The notes: generated from the sequence alone by a model not told the origin. DNA of 64,000 bases from Verrucomicrobiota bacterium (GCA_028293545.1 JAQGOP010000007.1:124001-188000); one strand, 5' to 3'; positions 35,765 to 45,098 are shown, numbered from the stretch's first letter. A program made the numbers and translations.

Positions 35765-36949
35765 TTCGATCCGGTTGACCAACTCGCGTGCGATCGCGAG
35801 CGAGGCGGTGGCGGCGGGACTGGGGGCGTTGAGCACGTGCAGCGCGCGGGGACGCTGCTCGAGCCAGAAATCCTGGATCAGCGTTCCATCGACGTGCATC
35901 GCCTGCGCGCGCACGCCGGCGCCGCCGGGCCCGAGGTCCGCGGGTTGCACGGCGGGAACCAATCGCTGCAGCGCGCGACACGCGAGGCGCCGGCTGAGCG
36001 AGCGAATGATTTCCGCGCTGCAGAGCGCCGGGTATTTCCGCATGAAGCGCCAGAGTCCGGGGAATCCGACGGCGTCGGCGACATCGCCCGCGGAGAAATC
36101 CCGCCACGAGTAGCCTTCGCGCGCCAGCGCCAGCACGGCGTTGGGGCCGGCTTCCACGCCGCCATGGATCATGCGCGTGAAATGCACGCCGAGAAAAGGA
36201 AACCGCGCGTCGGGCACCGGGTACACCAGGTTGCGCACGAGGGACTGCACACTCGGGCGCAGCAGGAAATATTCGCCCCGAAACGGCACGATGCGGACAG
36301 TGCGCTTGATCCCGGCGAGCTCGGCGATGCGGTCGGAGAAAAGCCCGGCGCAGTTGACCAGGTAATCGCCTTCGTGCGATCCCGTTTCGGTTTCGACGAC
36401 CCAACCTGTGGCGGTTTCGATAATTTTCCTGACGCGGCTCGACGTGCGAATGACTCCGCCCCGCTGCTCGATCTCATGGCGCAAGGCCGCGCATACGGCG
36501 GGGTAGTCGACAATGCCTTCCTCCGGGACATGGATTGCGGCGACCCCGGCCACGTTCGGCTCGATGTCGTGCAGCTGCGCCGGTGTCAGGCGACGAAGCT
36601 CGCGCAATCCGTTTTGACGCCCGCGCTCCCACAATCGATCGAGGGCCGGGAGTTCCTCGGGCGTGGTGGCGACGACAACCTTGCCGCAGATTTCGTGGGC
36701 GACGCCGTGGTCGCGGCAGAAGGTGGTCATCAGCCGGATGCCTTCAACCGCCAGCCGCGCCTTGAGCGAGCCGGGCTGGTAATAAAGGCCGGCGTGCAGG
36801 ACGCCGCTGTTGTGTGAACTTTGGTGACGTCCCACTTCCGCTTCCTTCTCGAGTACCGTGACGACCGTCCCCGGCGAACGCAGCAGGATTTCGCGCGCGA
36901 CCGCCAGGCCGACGATGCCCCCGCCGATGATGAGGGTGGATTGGCTCAT
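35744..36949 (-). CDS. lhgO: L-2-hydroxyglutarate oxidase-like FAD enzyme
   Basis: 401 residues of the FAD-dependent DAO fold. The N-terminus STLIIGGGIVGLAVARE binds FAD, HQSSHNSGVLHAGLYY is the LhgO/glycerol-3-phosphate dehydrogenase-like signature, and the C-terminus IQDFWLEQRPRALHVLNAPS is characteristic of LhgO. The family oxidises L-2-hydroxyglutarate to 2-oxoglutarate and passes electrons to the quinone pool. The last residues GGARCP and the stop lie inside the class D repeat, so the natural C-terminus has probably been replaced. Downstream of the Ldh-type dehydrogenase and MFS genes, likely one transcript. Confidence 0.9.
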   Translation of the reverse strand: MSQSTLIIGGGIVGLAVAREILLRSPGTVVTVLEKEAEVGRHQSSHNSGVLHAGLYYQPGSLKARLAVEGIRLMTTFCRDHGVAHEICGKVVVATTPEELPALDRLWERGRQNGLRELRRLTPAQLHDIEPNVAGVAAIHVPEEGIVDYPAVCAALRHEIEQRGGVIRTSSRVRKIIETATGWVVETETGSHEGDYLVNCAGLFSDRIAELAGIKRTVRIVPFRGEYFLLRPSVQSLVRNLVYPVPDARFPFLGVHFTRMIHGGVEAGPNAVLALAREGYSWRDFSAGDVADAVGFPGLWRFMRKYPALCSAEIIRSLSRRLACRALQRLVPAVQPADLGPGGAGVRAQAMHVDGTLIQDFWLEQRPRALHVLNAPSPAATASLAIARELVNRIEGGARCP

Positions 36950-36957
36950 CTCCAGGC

Positions 36958-37102
36958 GTAGGGCGCGGTCTCTGACCCGCCTCTGGGTGAGGGCAACGTC
37001 GGGGGACCAGCGCGAGGTTTTCCGGAGGCGGGTCGGAGACCGCGCCCTACGCCCGGGGAGACGTGGCTGGTTGGATGGAGCCGGTCGGAGACCGGCGCTG
37101 CG
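36958..37102. repeat. Class B REP pair and class C half
   Basis: Class B forward from GTAG 36958-36961 (with a loop variant TCT) and inverted unit at 37025-37050 ending CTAC. A degenerate inverted class C unit (GAGCCGGTCGGAG, ACCGGCGCTGCG) follows at 37078-37102. It lies in the gap between two minus-strand genes. Confidence 0.82.
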
Positions 37103-37112
37103 CGGTTGGGTT

Positions 37113-38192
37113 TCATGCTGCCGACGGTGGCACGACGTGCAGCTCGGTGCCGATCTGGCTGAGTGTTTTCCACAGCTTCACCGGCACGGGAATCCCGTCG
37201 CGCTCGCGCACTTTCGCGCAACGCCATTCGGGTTCTCCGGAAACGAGGACTTCGTTGAATCCCGCAGCCGGTTCGGCGGCTTTGACCAGGCCGACCAATC
37301 GATCCATGCGACCTTCGAATTCACCCGGTGGCAGGAATCGTTTCGGATCAATCGCGATGAAAGTGTGGCTGATGCCGAGCGGATCGCCGCCGGTGCGAAA
37401 GACCGGCAGCTCCGTCGTCATCGCGCCCCCGCTCAGTCCCGCGCAGAGAATTTCGATCATCATCGCGAGCCCGGTGCCCTTGTACCCGCCGATCGGAGTC
37501 GGCGAGCCGGCTTGGGCGGCAGTGGTGTCGGTCGTCGGCCGGCCGGTGGCGTCGAGGAAACCCCATTCGCGCGGGATCGTGGGCTGGTTGAGATTGCCGG
37601 CGTGCCCAAGTTTGCCGAGCGCGACGGTCGTCGTCGCCATGTCGAGCATCCACCGGCTGGTCCCGTTGGTCCCGGGCACGGCGACGCACAATGGGTTTGT
37701 GCCGAGGATCGCGGTTCGCCCCTGCCACGGCGCGACCGCGGGGCAGGCGTTGCTCATTGCGATCCCGATGAACCCCGCGCGGGCGAGTTTTTCTCCCCAC
37801 CACCCGCCGGCGCCGAAGTGATTGGAGTCGCGCGCGACGACGATCGAAACGCCGAGTGCGCGGGCGAGGCGGATCGAGTGATCGGTGCAGCGGTCGGCCA
37901 CGACCTGCCCGAGGCCGTTCTCACCGTCGTAGTGGAGACAGACGCCGTCTTCCTTGGTGACGTGGCCCGCCTTCGTTGGATCAACGCCGCCGTTGCGGAT
38001 CTGCAGGATGTAGGTCGCGAGCATCTGGACGCCGTGGGAATCGACGCCGCGGACATTCGCCGCGACGAGCGAGTCGGCGACGATGCGCGCGTAGGGTTCG
38101 GGGGTCTTGAGCGCGGCCAACAGTTGGGTGCAAAATTCGCCCAGGGGCTGGGCGCGGATCGTGGTGGTGACGGCTTCAGGTGTTGAGGGCAT
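37113..38192 (-). CDS. Malate/L-lactate dehydrogenase family (Ldh2) oxidoreductase
   Basis: 359 residues of the Ldh2 (YlbC/MDH2) type, unrelated to classical lactate dehydrogenases. Diagnostic segments are RGVDSHGVQML (His53), VVARDSNHFGAGGWW (His125), SNACPAVAPWQGR and MLDMATTTVALGK, followed by GGYKGTGLAMMIEILCAGLSGG. Members reduce 2-oxo acids or oxidise 2-hydroxy acids with NAD(P), for instance ureidoglycolate, malate or 2,3-diketogulonate. Its 5' end overlaps the MFS gene by 17 bp, so the two are co-transcribed and the carrier probably imports the acid it acts on. Confidence 0.92.
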   Translation of the reverse strand: MPSTPEAVTTTIRAQPLGEFCTQLLAALKTPEPYARIVADSLVAANVRGVDSHGVQMLATYILQIRNGGVDPTKAGHVTKEDGVCLHYDGENGLGQVVADRCTDHSIRLARALGVSIVVARDSNHFGAGGWWGEKLARAGFIGIAMSNACPAVAPWQGRTAILGTNPLCVAVPGTNGTSRWMLDMATTTVALGKLGHAGNLNQPTIPREWGFLDATGRPTTDTTAAQAGSPTPIGGYKGTGLAMMIEILCAGLSGGAMTTELPVFRTGGDPLGISHTFIAIDPKRFLPPGEFEGRMDRLVGLVKAAEPAAGFNEVLVSGEPEWRCAKVRERDGIPVPVKLWKTLSQIGTELHVVPPSAA

Positions 38193-39468
38193 GGGGGGAA
38201 GAGGGAATTCCGGCGCGTTTCACGCCGACGTTGACCAACCAGAGAAAAATTCCGCAGACGACCACGCCGACGGCGGCGATCAGGAGGATCACGTGGAGGC
38301 CCAGCTTCGCATCCCGCAGCGCGCCGACGCCATAGACGGCCACGCCGCCACAGATGGCGGTGCAGCCGTTGAGGATCCCGATGGCGGTGGCGCGATACCG
38401 CGCGTCGACGACGAGGCAGACGATCGGCATCGTGTTCGCGCCGAGGAATCCCATGGCGACGCCGTAGAGGCTGAGGCTCAGCATCATCATCGAGAGCTGC
38501 TGGTGCCAGACGTTGAAGAAGAAAAACGGCGCGGTGAACAGGATGGCCAGCGCGGGGATGATGATGCGTGAGCGCGGATTTTTGAGGCTGAACCGGTCGG
38601 ACCAGAATCCGCCGACCAGCAAGCCCACGATCTGGGCGATGTAGAGAAAACCCAGGGTGGAGAAACCGGCCGCGGCCTGTCCCATGCTGAACCGCTCGCG
38701 AATGAGGGTGGGGAGCCAGCCGATGATGATCCAGCTTACGGCGCCCTGCACGGCCTGGCAGGCGAAGAAGAAATAATAGGGGCCGGGACGGACGAGGCTG
38801 CGCAGGGCTTCGCCGAGCCGGATCGCCGGGGGGCGCGACGCAGACTCGAGGTGTTCGCGCGGCGGATCCTTCAGGAAGAAATAAAGCACGACCCCGAGCG
38901 CGAGATTCGGCAGCGCGACGGCGGTGTACGCGAAGCGCCAGCCGTGCTGTTCGGCCAGCCAGCCGCCGATGCCGCCCATGGTCGAGCCGAAGACCATGCC
39001 CGTGAGATGAATGCCGCCGGCCAGCGCGCGGGTGGGTCCGCGATGGAAATCGATGATCAACGCGACGGCCGCGGGAATATAGAAGGCCTGCGTGAGCCCC
39101 AGCGCCGCGCGCAAACCGAGGAACTCGGGGAAATTTCGCGTGTAGACCGTGAGCAGCGTGACGGCGGCCCACGCGAATACGCTGACGACGACCACGTTTT
39201 TCCGGCTGAAGCGATCCGCGAAGAACCCGCCGAAAGGGCTGGCGAGCGCATAGGACCAGAGGAACGCGGTGGTCAGCAGGCCGAATTGCGCATCCGTGAC
39301 CTGGATGTCCTGCACGACCGAGCCACGCATCGTGGTCAGCATCGTGCGAGCCAGGTAATTTGAACCGCCGGCAAACCAGAGCAGCGCGACGGCCGACCAA
39401 GCCGCGGCCGGCAGAAGTGACGGCGGGTGGAGGCGGGACGGGGTTTCGTCGGCAGCGGATGAACTCAT
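38176..39468 (-). CDS. MFS transporter, anion:cation symporter type
   Basis: 430 residues with about twelve hydrophobic segments. The N-terminal region LWFAGGSNYLARTMLTTMRG, the loop GGFFADRFSRKN and AFYIPAAVALIIDFHRGPTRA follow the order of the ACS group, which carry sugar acids and other organic anions with protons. The second half starts after a charged central loop with REHLESASRPP. The 3' end overlaps the downstream dehydrogenase by 17 bp, implying translational coupling. An efficient terminator of the upstream TonB receptor separates it from that gene, so this operon has its own promoter. Confidence 0.9.
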   Translation of the reverse strand: MSSSAADETPSRLHPPSLLPAAAWSAVALLWFAGGSNYLARTMLTTMRGSVVQDIQVTDAQFGLLTTAFLWSYALASPFGGFFADRFSRKNVVVVSVFAWAAVTLLTVYTRNFPEFLGLRAALGLTQAFYIPAAVALIIDFHRGPTRALAGGIHLTGMVFGSTMGGIGGWLAEQHGWRFAYTAVALPNLALGVVLYFFLKDPPREHLESASRPPAIRLGEALRSLVRPGPYYFFFACQAVQGAVSWIIIGWLPTLIRERFSMGQAAAGFSTLGFLYIAQIVGLLVGGFWSDRFSLKNPRSRIIIPALAILFTAPFFFFNVWHQQLSMMMLSLSLYGVAMGFLGANTMPIVCLVVDARYRATAIGILNGCTAICGGVAVYGVGALRDAKLGLHVILLIAAVGVVVCGIFLWLVNVGVKRAGIPSSPHALNT

Positions 39469-39567
39469 GTCAGGGGACGAAGGTTCGGGAAAGCGAAGCG
39501 CGGGCAGGGGATCGCGGGAGACGCTGAAAGGGCGGAGTGAGAACTGCCAGCTTCACTCTTGGCGGGC

Positions 39568-39609
39568 AAAAAAAACCGGCCGGCTTCGCGTTGCGCGATG
39601 CCGGCCGGT
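39568..39609 (-). terminator. Intrinsic terminator of the TonB-dependent receptor gene
   Basis: On the minus strand, ACCGGCCGGC (39609-39600) pairs perfectly with GCCGGCCGGT (39584-39575) around a 15-base loop that can itself pair (TCGCG/CGCGA), followed by a run of eight T. It lies 23 bp past the receiver gene stop. This is the clearest terminator in the window. Confidence 0.9.
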
Positions 39610-39632
39610 CGAGAGAAACGACGATCGGGCGC

Positions 39633-42041
39633 TTAGTAGCGGTAGGTGACCTGACCGGTGAACGTGCGCGGATCGACGGCGTCGACGAGGCCGACACCCT
39701 GCGCGCCGACGGCGAAGGACTTGTCGAACACGTTATTGCAGTCGACGCGAAGGCTCCAGTGGCGGTCGAAGTTATACGTCGAGAACAGCTGCACCAGAAT
39801 CTCCTGCTTCAACTTGAAGACAGCGTTGCCGCTGCTGTTGAAGGGAAGGGGCGCGTTGTTCGGGAGAACCATGCCGCTCATCGTGAACCACTTTCCGCCG
39901 GCCTTGAAGGCGCCGCCGCCGATGGCGAGACCGTGGGTGCTGGCGTTGTCGTGGTTGAAGTCGTAGCGACCGAAGACGCTCCAGGAGTTTTCAACCGTGG
40001 CCGGGATCGGGTTGCCGTTCTGGTCTTTGACCGTGCCGATGTACCCCGTCATGATCACCTGCAGGCCGGGAATCGGCTGCAGCGTCATCGAGGCATCCCA
40101 GCCCTTCGACTTCGTGGCGCCGATCGGGATGTAATAATTGATGCCCGCGATGTTGAGCGCCGGGAAGGCGGCGAGGATCGCCTGGTTGCTCAGGTCCATC
40201 TTGTAGATGGCGGCAGAGAACGAGAGCTTGTCGTTGAAGAAGTTCACCTTCACGCCGAGTTCGTCGCTCTTGCCGAGCACCGAGGGAAGCGGGGTGTTGT
40301 CGTACTGCACGCCGACCGCCGGATTGAACGTGGTCGATTCCAAGGCATAGATCGAAATGTTCTTGGTCGGAGTGAAGATCGCGCCGTAGCGATGCAGCAG
40401 TTCGTTCGCGGCCGAGTCGGTCGATTTGAAGGGATTTCGAATCGAGAGGTCAGTATCGTTAACGGTCTCGATCTGCGAGAACGTCACGCCGCCGACCACC
40501 GTCAGCCAGTTGGGAATGATATCGACCGTCTGCGCGAAGTAGGCGTTGGACACGTAGGTCTTGGTGCGGGAACCGGGATTGGCCGGGGCCGTGTAACCAT
40601 AGACCGACGGGAGGTTGATGTTGTTGATCGCGTCGGCGTTGCCGATCGGGATCGTGACCGGCGTGCCGATCCAGAAGGCGCTGATGCCCGTCTGGTCGTG
40701 GGTGTTGAAACCGAACGCGGTCGTCATCGGGAGCTTGAACAGCTCGTACTTGCCGTTGACGTCCATCTGGATGTCGATCGCCGTGTTATACCCGTTGTTG
40801 CGACGGATCGTATAAGTCACCGTGTTGTTGTTCCAGTTCACCGTGGTCGGGAAACCGGTCGAACCGTAGCGACGCACGTTGAAGAACGCGCCCTGGGTCT
40901 TGACCTGCCAGTTGTCGGAGAGGACCTGGGTCCAAGCGAGACGAGCCTCGGCTTTTTCGTTCTTGTCGAAGTTATTCCGGGGGCTGCCCTGGTTGCGATG
41001 ACCGAGGCCGGTGTAGAGACCGCCGGTCGGCGTGAGGATGCCCGTGCCGCCGGGGAGGTAGTGGAAGATCTCGATGCCGTACTGCGCGGTGATGTGGGTG
41101 TCCTTCCAATCGAGGCCCAGCGAGGGCCACAGGCCGTAGCGGTCATCCTTGGAATTAAAGAACGGCCCTTGGCCTTCCTGGTAAATGCCGTTCAGGCGGC
41201 CCGTGAGCGTGGCCCCGCCGTATTCGCCGAGCGGTTGGTTGAGATCCATCGTGAACGACTGACGACCCCACTGCATGACGCGTTCGTCGAAGATGTATTG
41301 GGTCTTGTTGGCCAGCGGCTTCTTCGAGGTCTGGAGCACCAGGCCGCCGAGCGAAGCGAGGGGATAGAGCACTTGGACCGGGCCCTTGATGACCTGGTAG
41401 GTGTCGATGTTGGTGTTATCCGAAACACCGATACCGATGTTTTCCGGGACGTCGTCGAGGTAGGCGTTGCCGATACGAGAACCGCGCGACATGATCGCGG
41501 GCCCGCGGTAATACGGAACGATGCCGGCGTAGGCGAGGACGTCGGAGGCATTGTGGGAGCCGATGTCCTTGATCATGTCACTCGTGACCACGATGATCTG
41601 GGCCGGGAGTTTCATGAGCGACTCGGAAGTCTTGAGGGCCGAGGCCGAGTTGCCCGCGCTGTAACCCAAACCTTGGGTGGTGCGGACTTCGAACGCGGAC
41701 ATCTTGAACACCTTTTCACCCGAGGAGCTGGTGGTTTCGACCATGCTCTCACCGCTCGGGACCGGACCGGTCGAGGTGGTGGAAGTGGTGGTCGTCGTGG
41801 TGGTGGCCGCCGCCGGAGCCGGCGTGGCGTGCGTCTGGGCGAGGGCAGCTCTCAGACGTTCGACTTCGGCGGTCAGGTTTGCGATCTGGTCATCTTTATC
41901 CTTCAAGGAAGCAGCATCAGACTGAGCCAAGGCGGGAATCGCCATGGCCAGACATGCGATGAAACAAGGCAACGTCCTGAGCCAAGAGTGGAGGCTTCGG
42001 CGGGACGGACTAGCGATGTGTGGGAGGGCTTGGTGGGTCAT
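39633..42041 (-). CDS. TonB-dependent outer-membrane receptor
   Basis: 802 residues from the ATG at 42041. A signal peptide (LRTLPCFIACLAMAIPALAQS) is followed by a coiled-coil stretch (KDKDDQIANLTAEVERLRAAL), a linker rich in Thr and the TonB-box region (VFKMSAFEVRT). The plug domain contains LMKLPAQIIVVTSDMIKDIG and RGSRIGNAYLDDVPENIG. The rest is the beta-barrel, ending in TGQVTYRY with the terminal aromatic residue needed for outer-membrane insertion. The N-terminal coiled coil is typical of Opitutaceae receptors. It may carry oligosaccharides or siderophores; neighbouring sugar genes suggest the former. It is followed by a strong terminator. Confidence 0.94.
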   Translation of the reverse strand: MTHQALPHIASPSRRSLHSWLRTLPCFIACLAMAIPALAQSDAASLKDKDDQIANLTAEVERLRAALAQTHATPAPAAATTTTTTTSTTSTGPVPSGESMVETTSSSGEKVFKMSAFEVRTTQGLGYSAGNSASALKTSESLMKLPAQIIVVTSDMIKDIGSHNASDVLAYAGIVPYYRGPAIMSRGSRIGNAYLDDVPENIGIGVSDNTNIDTYQVIKGPVQVLYPLASLGGLVLQTSKKPLANKTQYIFDERVMQWGRQSFTMDLNQPLGEYGGATLTGRLNGIYQEGQGPFFNSKDDRYGLWPSLGLDWKDTHITAQYGIEIFHYLPGGTGILTPTGGLYTGLGHRNQGSPRNNFDKNEKAEARLAWTQVLSDNWQVKTQGAFFNVRRYGSTGFPTTVNWNNNTVTYTIRRNNGYNTAIDIQMDVNGKYELFKLPMTTAFGFNTHDQTGISAFWIGTPVTIPIGNADAINNINLPSVYGYTAPANPGSRTKTYVSNAYFAQTVDIIPNWLTVVGGVTFSQIETVNDTDLSIRNPFKSTDSAANELLHRYGAIFTPTKNISIYALESTTFNPAVGVQYDNTPLPSVLGKSDELGVKVNFFNDKLSFSAAIYKMDLSNQAILAAFPALNIAGINYYIPIGATKSKGWDASMTLQPIPGLQVIMTGYIGTVKDQNGNPIPATVENSWSVFGRYDFNHDNASTHGLAIGGGAFKAGGKWFTMSGMVLPNNAPLPFNSSGNAVFKLKQEILVQLFSTYNFDRHWSLRVDCNNVFDKSFAVGAQGVGLVDAVDPRTFTGQVTYRY

Positions 42042-42118
42042 ATAGGGACGTAAGCATGATGTTTGCCCGGCGGGTCCAGAAAAAGAACGGAGCACGTGGT
42101 AAATAATGTGACACCTTG

Positions 42119-42215
42119 GTGGAACGCGTTGTCCCCAACGCGTTGAGCGGCTCCGTCCGTGTTTAAATGCCGGGCGAAGCCAAGGCAGCCCCTCGGCCGA
42201 GAAGTCGCCCTCACC
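42119..42215. repeat. Class D repeat with decayed mate
   Basis: GTGG at 42119-42122, then AACGCGTTG, TCCC and CAACGCGTT form a perfect 9-bp hairpin ending about 42144. A weak inverted trace (GAGAAGTCGCCCTCACC) is at 42200-42215. Lies in the 196-bp gap upstream of the TonB receptor. Confidence 0.75.
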
Positions 42216-42237
42216 GGCCGCTGAAGCGCGCCCGCGG

Positions 42238-43752
42238 TTACGGCTCGAACTTGAGCGAATACAAATCCGCCTCGCTCAGGACGATGCGCAGACGAACCGG
42301 TCGGCCGGCGAATGCGCCGACGTCCGGTTTGTCATGCCACGTGACCGGGCGGTTCAACGTGTCGCCGAAAAGTTCATCGCAATCGGCCAGTGCATACCCG
42401 GGCAAGGCCTGCCCGGCCGCGTCCTGCACCTCGACGCGAAGCGAGCCGGCCGCCGCGGTCGCGAAGTTCAGGCTGAGGGTGCGCCCGGAGAAAATGAAGG
42501 CCGGCGTGACGAATTCGCCCGGCTTTTGTTTGGCGTGCACGGAGACAAACCCGTCGATGCGAATCGTATAGCGACGGAGCGTTTCGCCTTCTTTCCAGTG
42601 GCCTTCGTCGGCGTAGAAACTCAGTTCCGGGGGCGCGCTCGGATCTTCCGACGGCGTTTCGATCAAGCCGAGGCTCTGGTAGCCGTCGCCGTAAACCCAG
42701 TTGTTGCTGCGCTCCGGGCCGGGGCGAATGAAGGTCTCGTCCCAGCGGTGGAAATTATAACCGTCGCGGCTCGTCATGAACTGGCCGTCGGTGACCACTG
42801 TGCCGTAGCGCGGCGAAAAACTCATGCGTCGCTGGCGGTGCGCCGGGTCGGGCAGGCTGCGCATGGCGGCCGGCGAGAAGCTGCGGTCGACGTAACGCGT
42901 GGGGAAGGCCACGAAGATTTCCGGCGCGCGGTAGTACGGCTCGACTTGGTTGGTGTAGAGCGCCTCGTCGGGTGCGCTGCCGTAATTCAGGAACTGTGGG
43001 TCTGACCACGTGCGAAAATCCTTCGAGGTCGCCACGCGAATGTCGCGGATGCCGTGCTTCGTATCCTGCGTCGTCTGCCCGCTCGCATCGTGGAATCCGC
43101 GGATGTAGCACCAGTAGTGTTTCCGCTCCGCATCCCAGAACGCGTTGTTCTGCGTGTCGAAGCGGCCCTTGGTCATGATCGGCGCGTCGGACACGAGCGA
43201 CCACCGGATGCCGTCGGGGGACTTCAACCCGAACAGGCCGGGGGCGCGACCGCTGGTGGCCTTGAATCGCTCGTCCGCGGGACAGTCGGGGTTGGTGTCG
43301 AGGAACGGCGTGAAATTATCCAGGTTGGGCGCGGCCCAGATGATGTTGTTGTGTTTCGAGCCCTGGAACTCGAACAGCCCGAGATCGGGCCGCGTCCAGT
43401 GGACGCCGTCCTTGCTTTCGACGAAGCAGGCGTACACCACGCCGCCGCCGATTTTCTTGCCGTCGGTCGAGGTCAGCTTCGTCGCCATGTAGTACATGCG
43501 CAGCGTGTCGCCGACGCGGATCAGGCGCTGGAAATCGGAACCGCTGCCTTCCCACGGCGCGTCGTAGGTCAGCACCGTTTCCCGTGGCTGCGGAGCGTTC
43601 AACCGGAGCTCGAGGTTTTCGCGGCGGGCAATGAGGAACTCGTCGACAAAGAGCGCCCGGCGCGACCCGAGGGCGATCGGTTCCGTCGACGCGAGCGTGG
43701 GAGAAACGAAGGCAAGCAGCAGTGCGGCGGTGGCGAGGAATTTTCTAGGCAT
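42238..43752 (-). CDS. Exported five-bladed propeller hydrolase-like protein (GH32/GH43-like)
   Basis: 504 residues from the ATG at 43752, giving a signal peptide MPRKFLATAALLLAFVSPTLA. The mature part resembles the beta-propeller proteins annotated as glycosyl hydrolase family 32 N-terminal-like: FVDEFLIARRENLEL near the start, ESKDGVHWTRPDLGLFEF, GIRDIRVATSKDFRTWSDP and YRAPEIFVAFPTRYVDRSF. The C-terminal 110 residues form a beta-sandwich (SLRVEVQDAAGQALPGY). Catalytic residues cannot be fixed with confidence. It sits between the hydroxyacid dehydrogenase and the TonB receptor on one strand, consistent with processing a glycan in the periplasm before or after uptake. Confidence 0.8.
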   Translation of the reverse strand: MPRKFLATAALLLAFVSPTLASTEPIALGSRRALFVDEFLIARRENLELRLNAPQPRETVLTYDAPWEGSGSDFQRLIRVGDTLRMYYMATKLTSTDGKKIGGGVVYACFVESKDGVHWTRPDLGLFEFQGSKHNNIIWAAPNLDNFTPFLDTNPDCPADERFKATSGRAPGLFGLKSPDGIRWSLVSDAPIMTKGRFDTQNNAFWDAERKHYWCYIRGFHDASGQTTQDTKHGIRDIRVATSKDFRTWSDPQFLNYGSAPDEALYTNQVEPYYRAPEIFVAFPTRYVDRSFSPAAMRSLPDPAHRQRRMSFSPRYGTVVTDGQFMTSRDGYNFHRWDETFIRPGPERSNNWVYGDGYQSLGLIETPSEDPSAPPELSFYADEGHWKEGETLRRYTIRIDGFVSVHAKQKPGEFVTPAFIFSGRTLSLNFATAAAGSLRVEVQDAAGQALPGYALADCDELFGDTLNRPVTWHDKPDVGAFAGRPVRLRIVLSEADLYSLKFEP

Positions 43753-43767
43753 AAATTTTAAGGGAAT

Positions 43768-43859
43768 GCAGCGCAGGCGGGCCGCCGGCTTCGGGAATCG
43801 GAAGGGGAAATTCAAAAATCGGAATTCGATCTTCGGAGCAGGCGGGCCGCCTGCGCTAC
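43768..43859. repeat. Class A REP pair supplying a stop codon
   Basis: A degenerate forward unit (GCAG at 43768) and a good inverted unit ending CTAC at 43856-43859. On the minus strand the GTAG of the good unit contains TAG (43858-43856), the stop of the hydroxyacid dehydrogenase. Confidence 0.86.
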
Positions 43860-44872
43860 GACTGAGGAAATTCCGACCACGGCTTGAGCGGGAGGCGCGG
43901 CGCGGCCTTGGGGTTTACGGGATACGGGGGCCAGTATCCCTTGGCCACGGCCTCGACCGTATCGATCACGGTCCGACGCGCGTGCTGCAGCGAATCGCTC
44001 GACTCCGCGCCGCAGTGTGGCGTGAGGATGACCTGGTCCATTTCGCGAAGCGGGCTCGACGCGGGCAGCGGTTCTTCCGTGACCACGTCCAAGGCGGCGC
44101 CCGCGATCCATTTTTCGCGGAGCGCGCGGATGATCGACTCCTCGTCGATCACCGGGCCGCGGCTGGTGTTCACCACGTACGCCGTGGGCTTCATCAGGCG
44201 GAACGCGGCTTCGTTCAACAGCCCGCGCGTCTCGGCGGTGAGCGGAACGTGGACAGAAACCAAATCGGACTCACGCAGCAGCTGTTCGAGCGGCACGATC
44301 TCGACACCGGGTTCGATGGCGCCGGGCGGGAGGTAGGGATCGGAGGCCTGCATCCGCAGCCGGAACCCCGCCATCTTGCGCACGGTCGCGCGCGCGATCC
44401 GGCCCAGGCCGACCAAGCCGAGGGTCAACTGGTTGATCCGACGCAGTGGCCGCCCCTTGGAATATCCGCTCCAGTTTCCCGCATGGACAAAGCGATCCAT
44501 CGACACGACGCGCCGCGCGCAGCCCAGCAGGAGCGCGACCGCATGGTCGGAAACTTCCTCGGTGCAATAGTCCGCGGCGTTGGCGACGACGATGCCGCGC
44601 CGGGTCGCGGCCGGCAGGTCGACATTGTCGACGCCGACGGCGTATTTTGCGATCAGGCGCGTGCGCGGCAGGGCGTCGATCACGCGCGCCGTCATGGGCG
44701 TCTTCGCGCCTTCGACGAGGACGACGTCCGCTTCCTGGCAGGCGGCGATGATCTCGTCTTCGCCCACGGCCTTCTTCTCGACGAGGTCGATGCCCAGGGC
44801 CGCGAGCCGCGTGCGCTCGTAGGTGTAATCAAAATTGCAGTCGATGTTTACGACCTTGAGGCGTGGCGTCAT
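43856..44872 (-). CDS. D-isomer-specific 2-hydroxyacid dehydrogenase
   Basis: 338 residues from the ATG at 44872. Coenzyme loop GLVGLGRIARATV (GLGRIA at 155-160), then catalytic Arg238 (NTSRGPVID), Glu267 (EEPLP) and His286 (LTPHCGAE) complete the family triad. The substrate-binding N-terminal domain has AKYAVGVDNVDL. These enzymes reduce 2-oxo acids to D-2-hydroxy acids with NAD(P)H; phosphoglycerate, glycerate and glyoxylate are common substrates. The C-terminus ends EFPQS at a TAG contributed by the class A repeat, so the true last residues may have been lost. Confidence 0.92.
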   Translation of the reverse strand: MTPRLKVVNIDCNFDYTYERTRLAALGIDLVEKKAVGEDEIIAACQEADVVLVEGAKTPMTARVIDALPRTRLIAKYAVGVDNVDLPAATRRGIVVANAADYCTEEVSDHAVALLLGCARRVVSMDRFVHAGNWSGYSKGRPLRRINQLTLGLVGLGRIARATVRKMAGFRLRMQASDPYLPPGAIEPGVEIVPLEQLLRESDLVSVHVPLTAETRGLLNEAAFRLMKPTAYVVNTSRGPVIDEESIIRALREKWIAGAALDVVTEEPLPASSPLREMDQVILTPHCGAESSDSLQHARRTVIDTVEAVAKGYWPPYPVNPKAAPRLPLKPWSEFPQS

Positions 44873-44995
44873 GGAGCGAGGAAGAGAGGCGCTGGTCTGA
44901 GGTGGCTGGGCTGGAGCCACGATCACCGCTCACGCCCTCCAAAAAAAGAAGGCCGAAGAGGGTGTAAAAAATAATCACAGGGTGGCACGTCGAAG

Positions 44996-45098
44996 GTGGA
45001 ACGCGTTGTTTACCCGGAGCCTGTCCAACGGGAACGGCTCCGTCCGCAGTTAAACTTTGACGGAGTTCAAAAAGCGCCTTGCGGAGAAGTCGCTCCAC
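44996..45098. repeat. Class D repeat pair
   Basis: Forward unit from GTGGAACGCGTTG at 44996 and inverted unit ending near 45098. The centre carries CTCCGTC and GACGGAG as an inner inverted pair. Lies between the threonine-synthase-like and hydroxyacid dehydrogenase genes. Confidence 0.75.

Noticed and set aside
39537..42053. An 838-residue frame antisense to the TonB receptor
   Set aside because: The opposite strand has a signal peptide, plug, barrel end and terminator; this frame is an Arg/Asp/Val-rich shadow.
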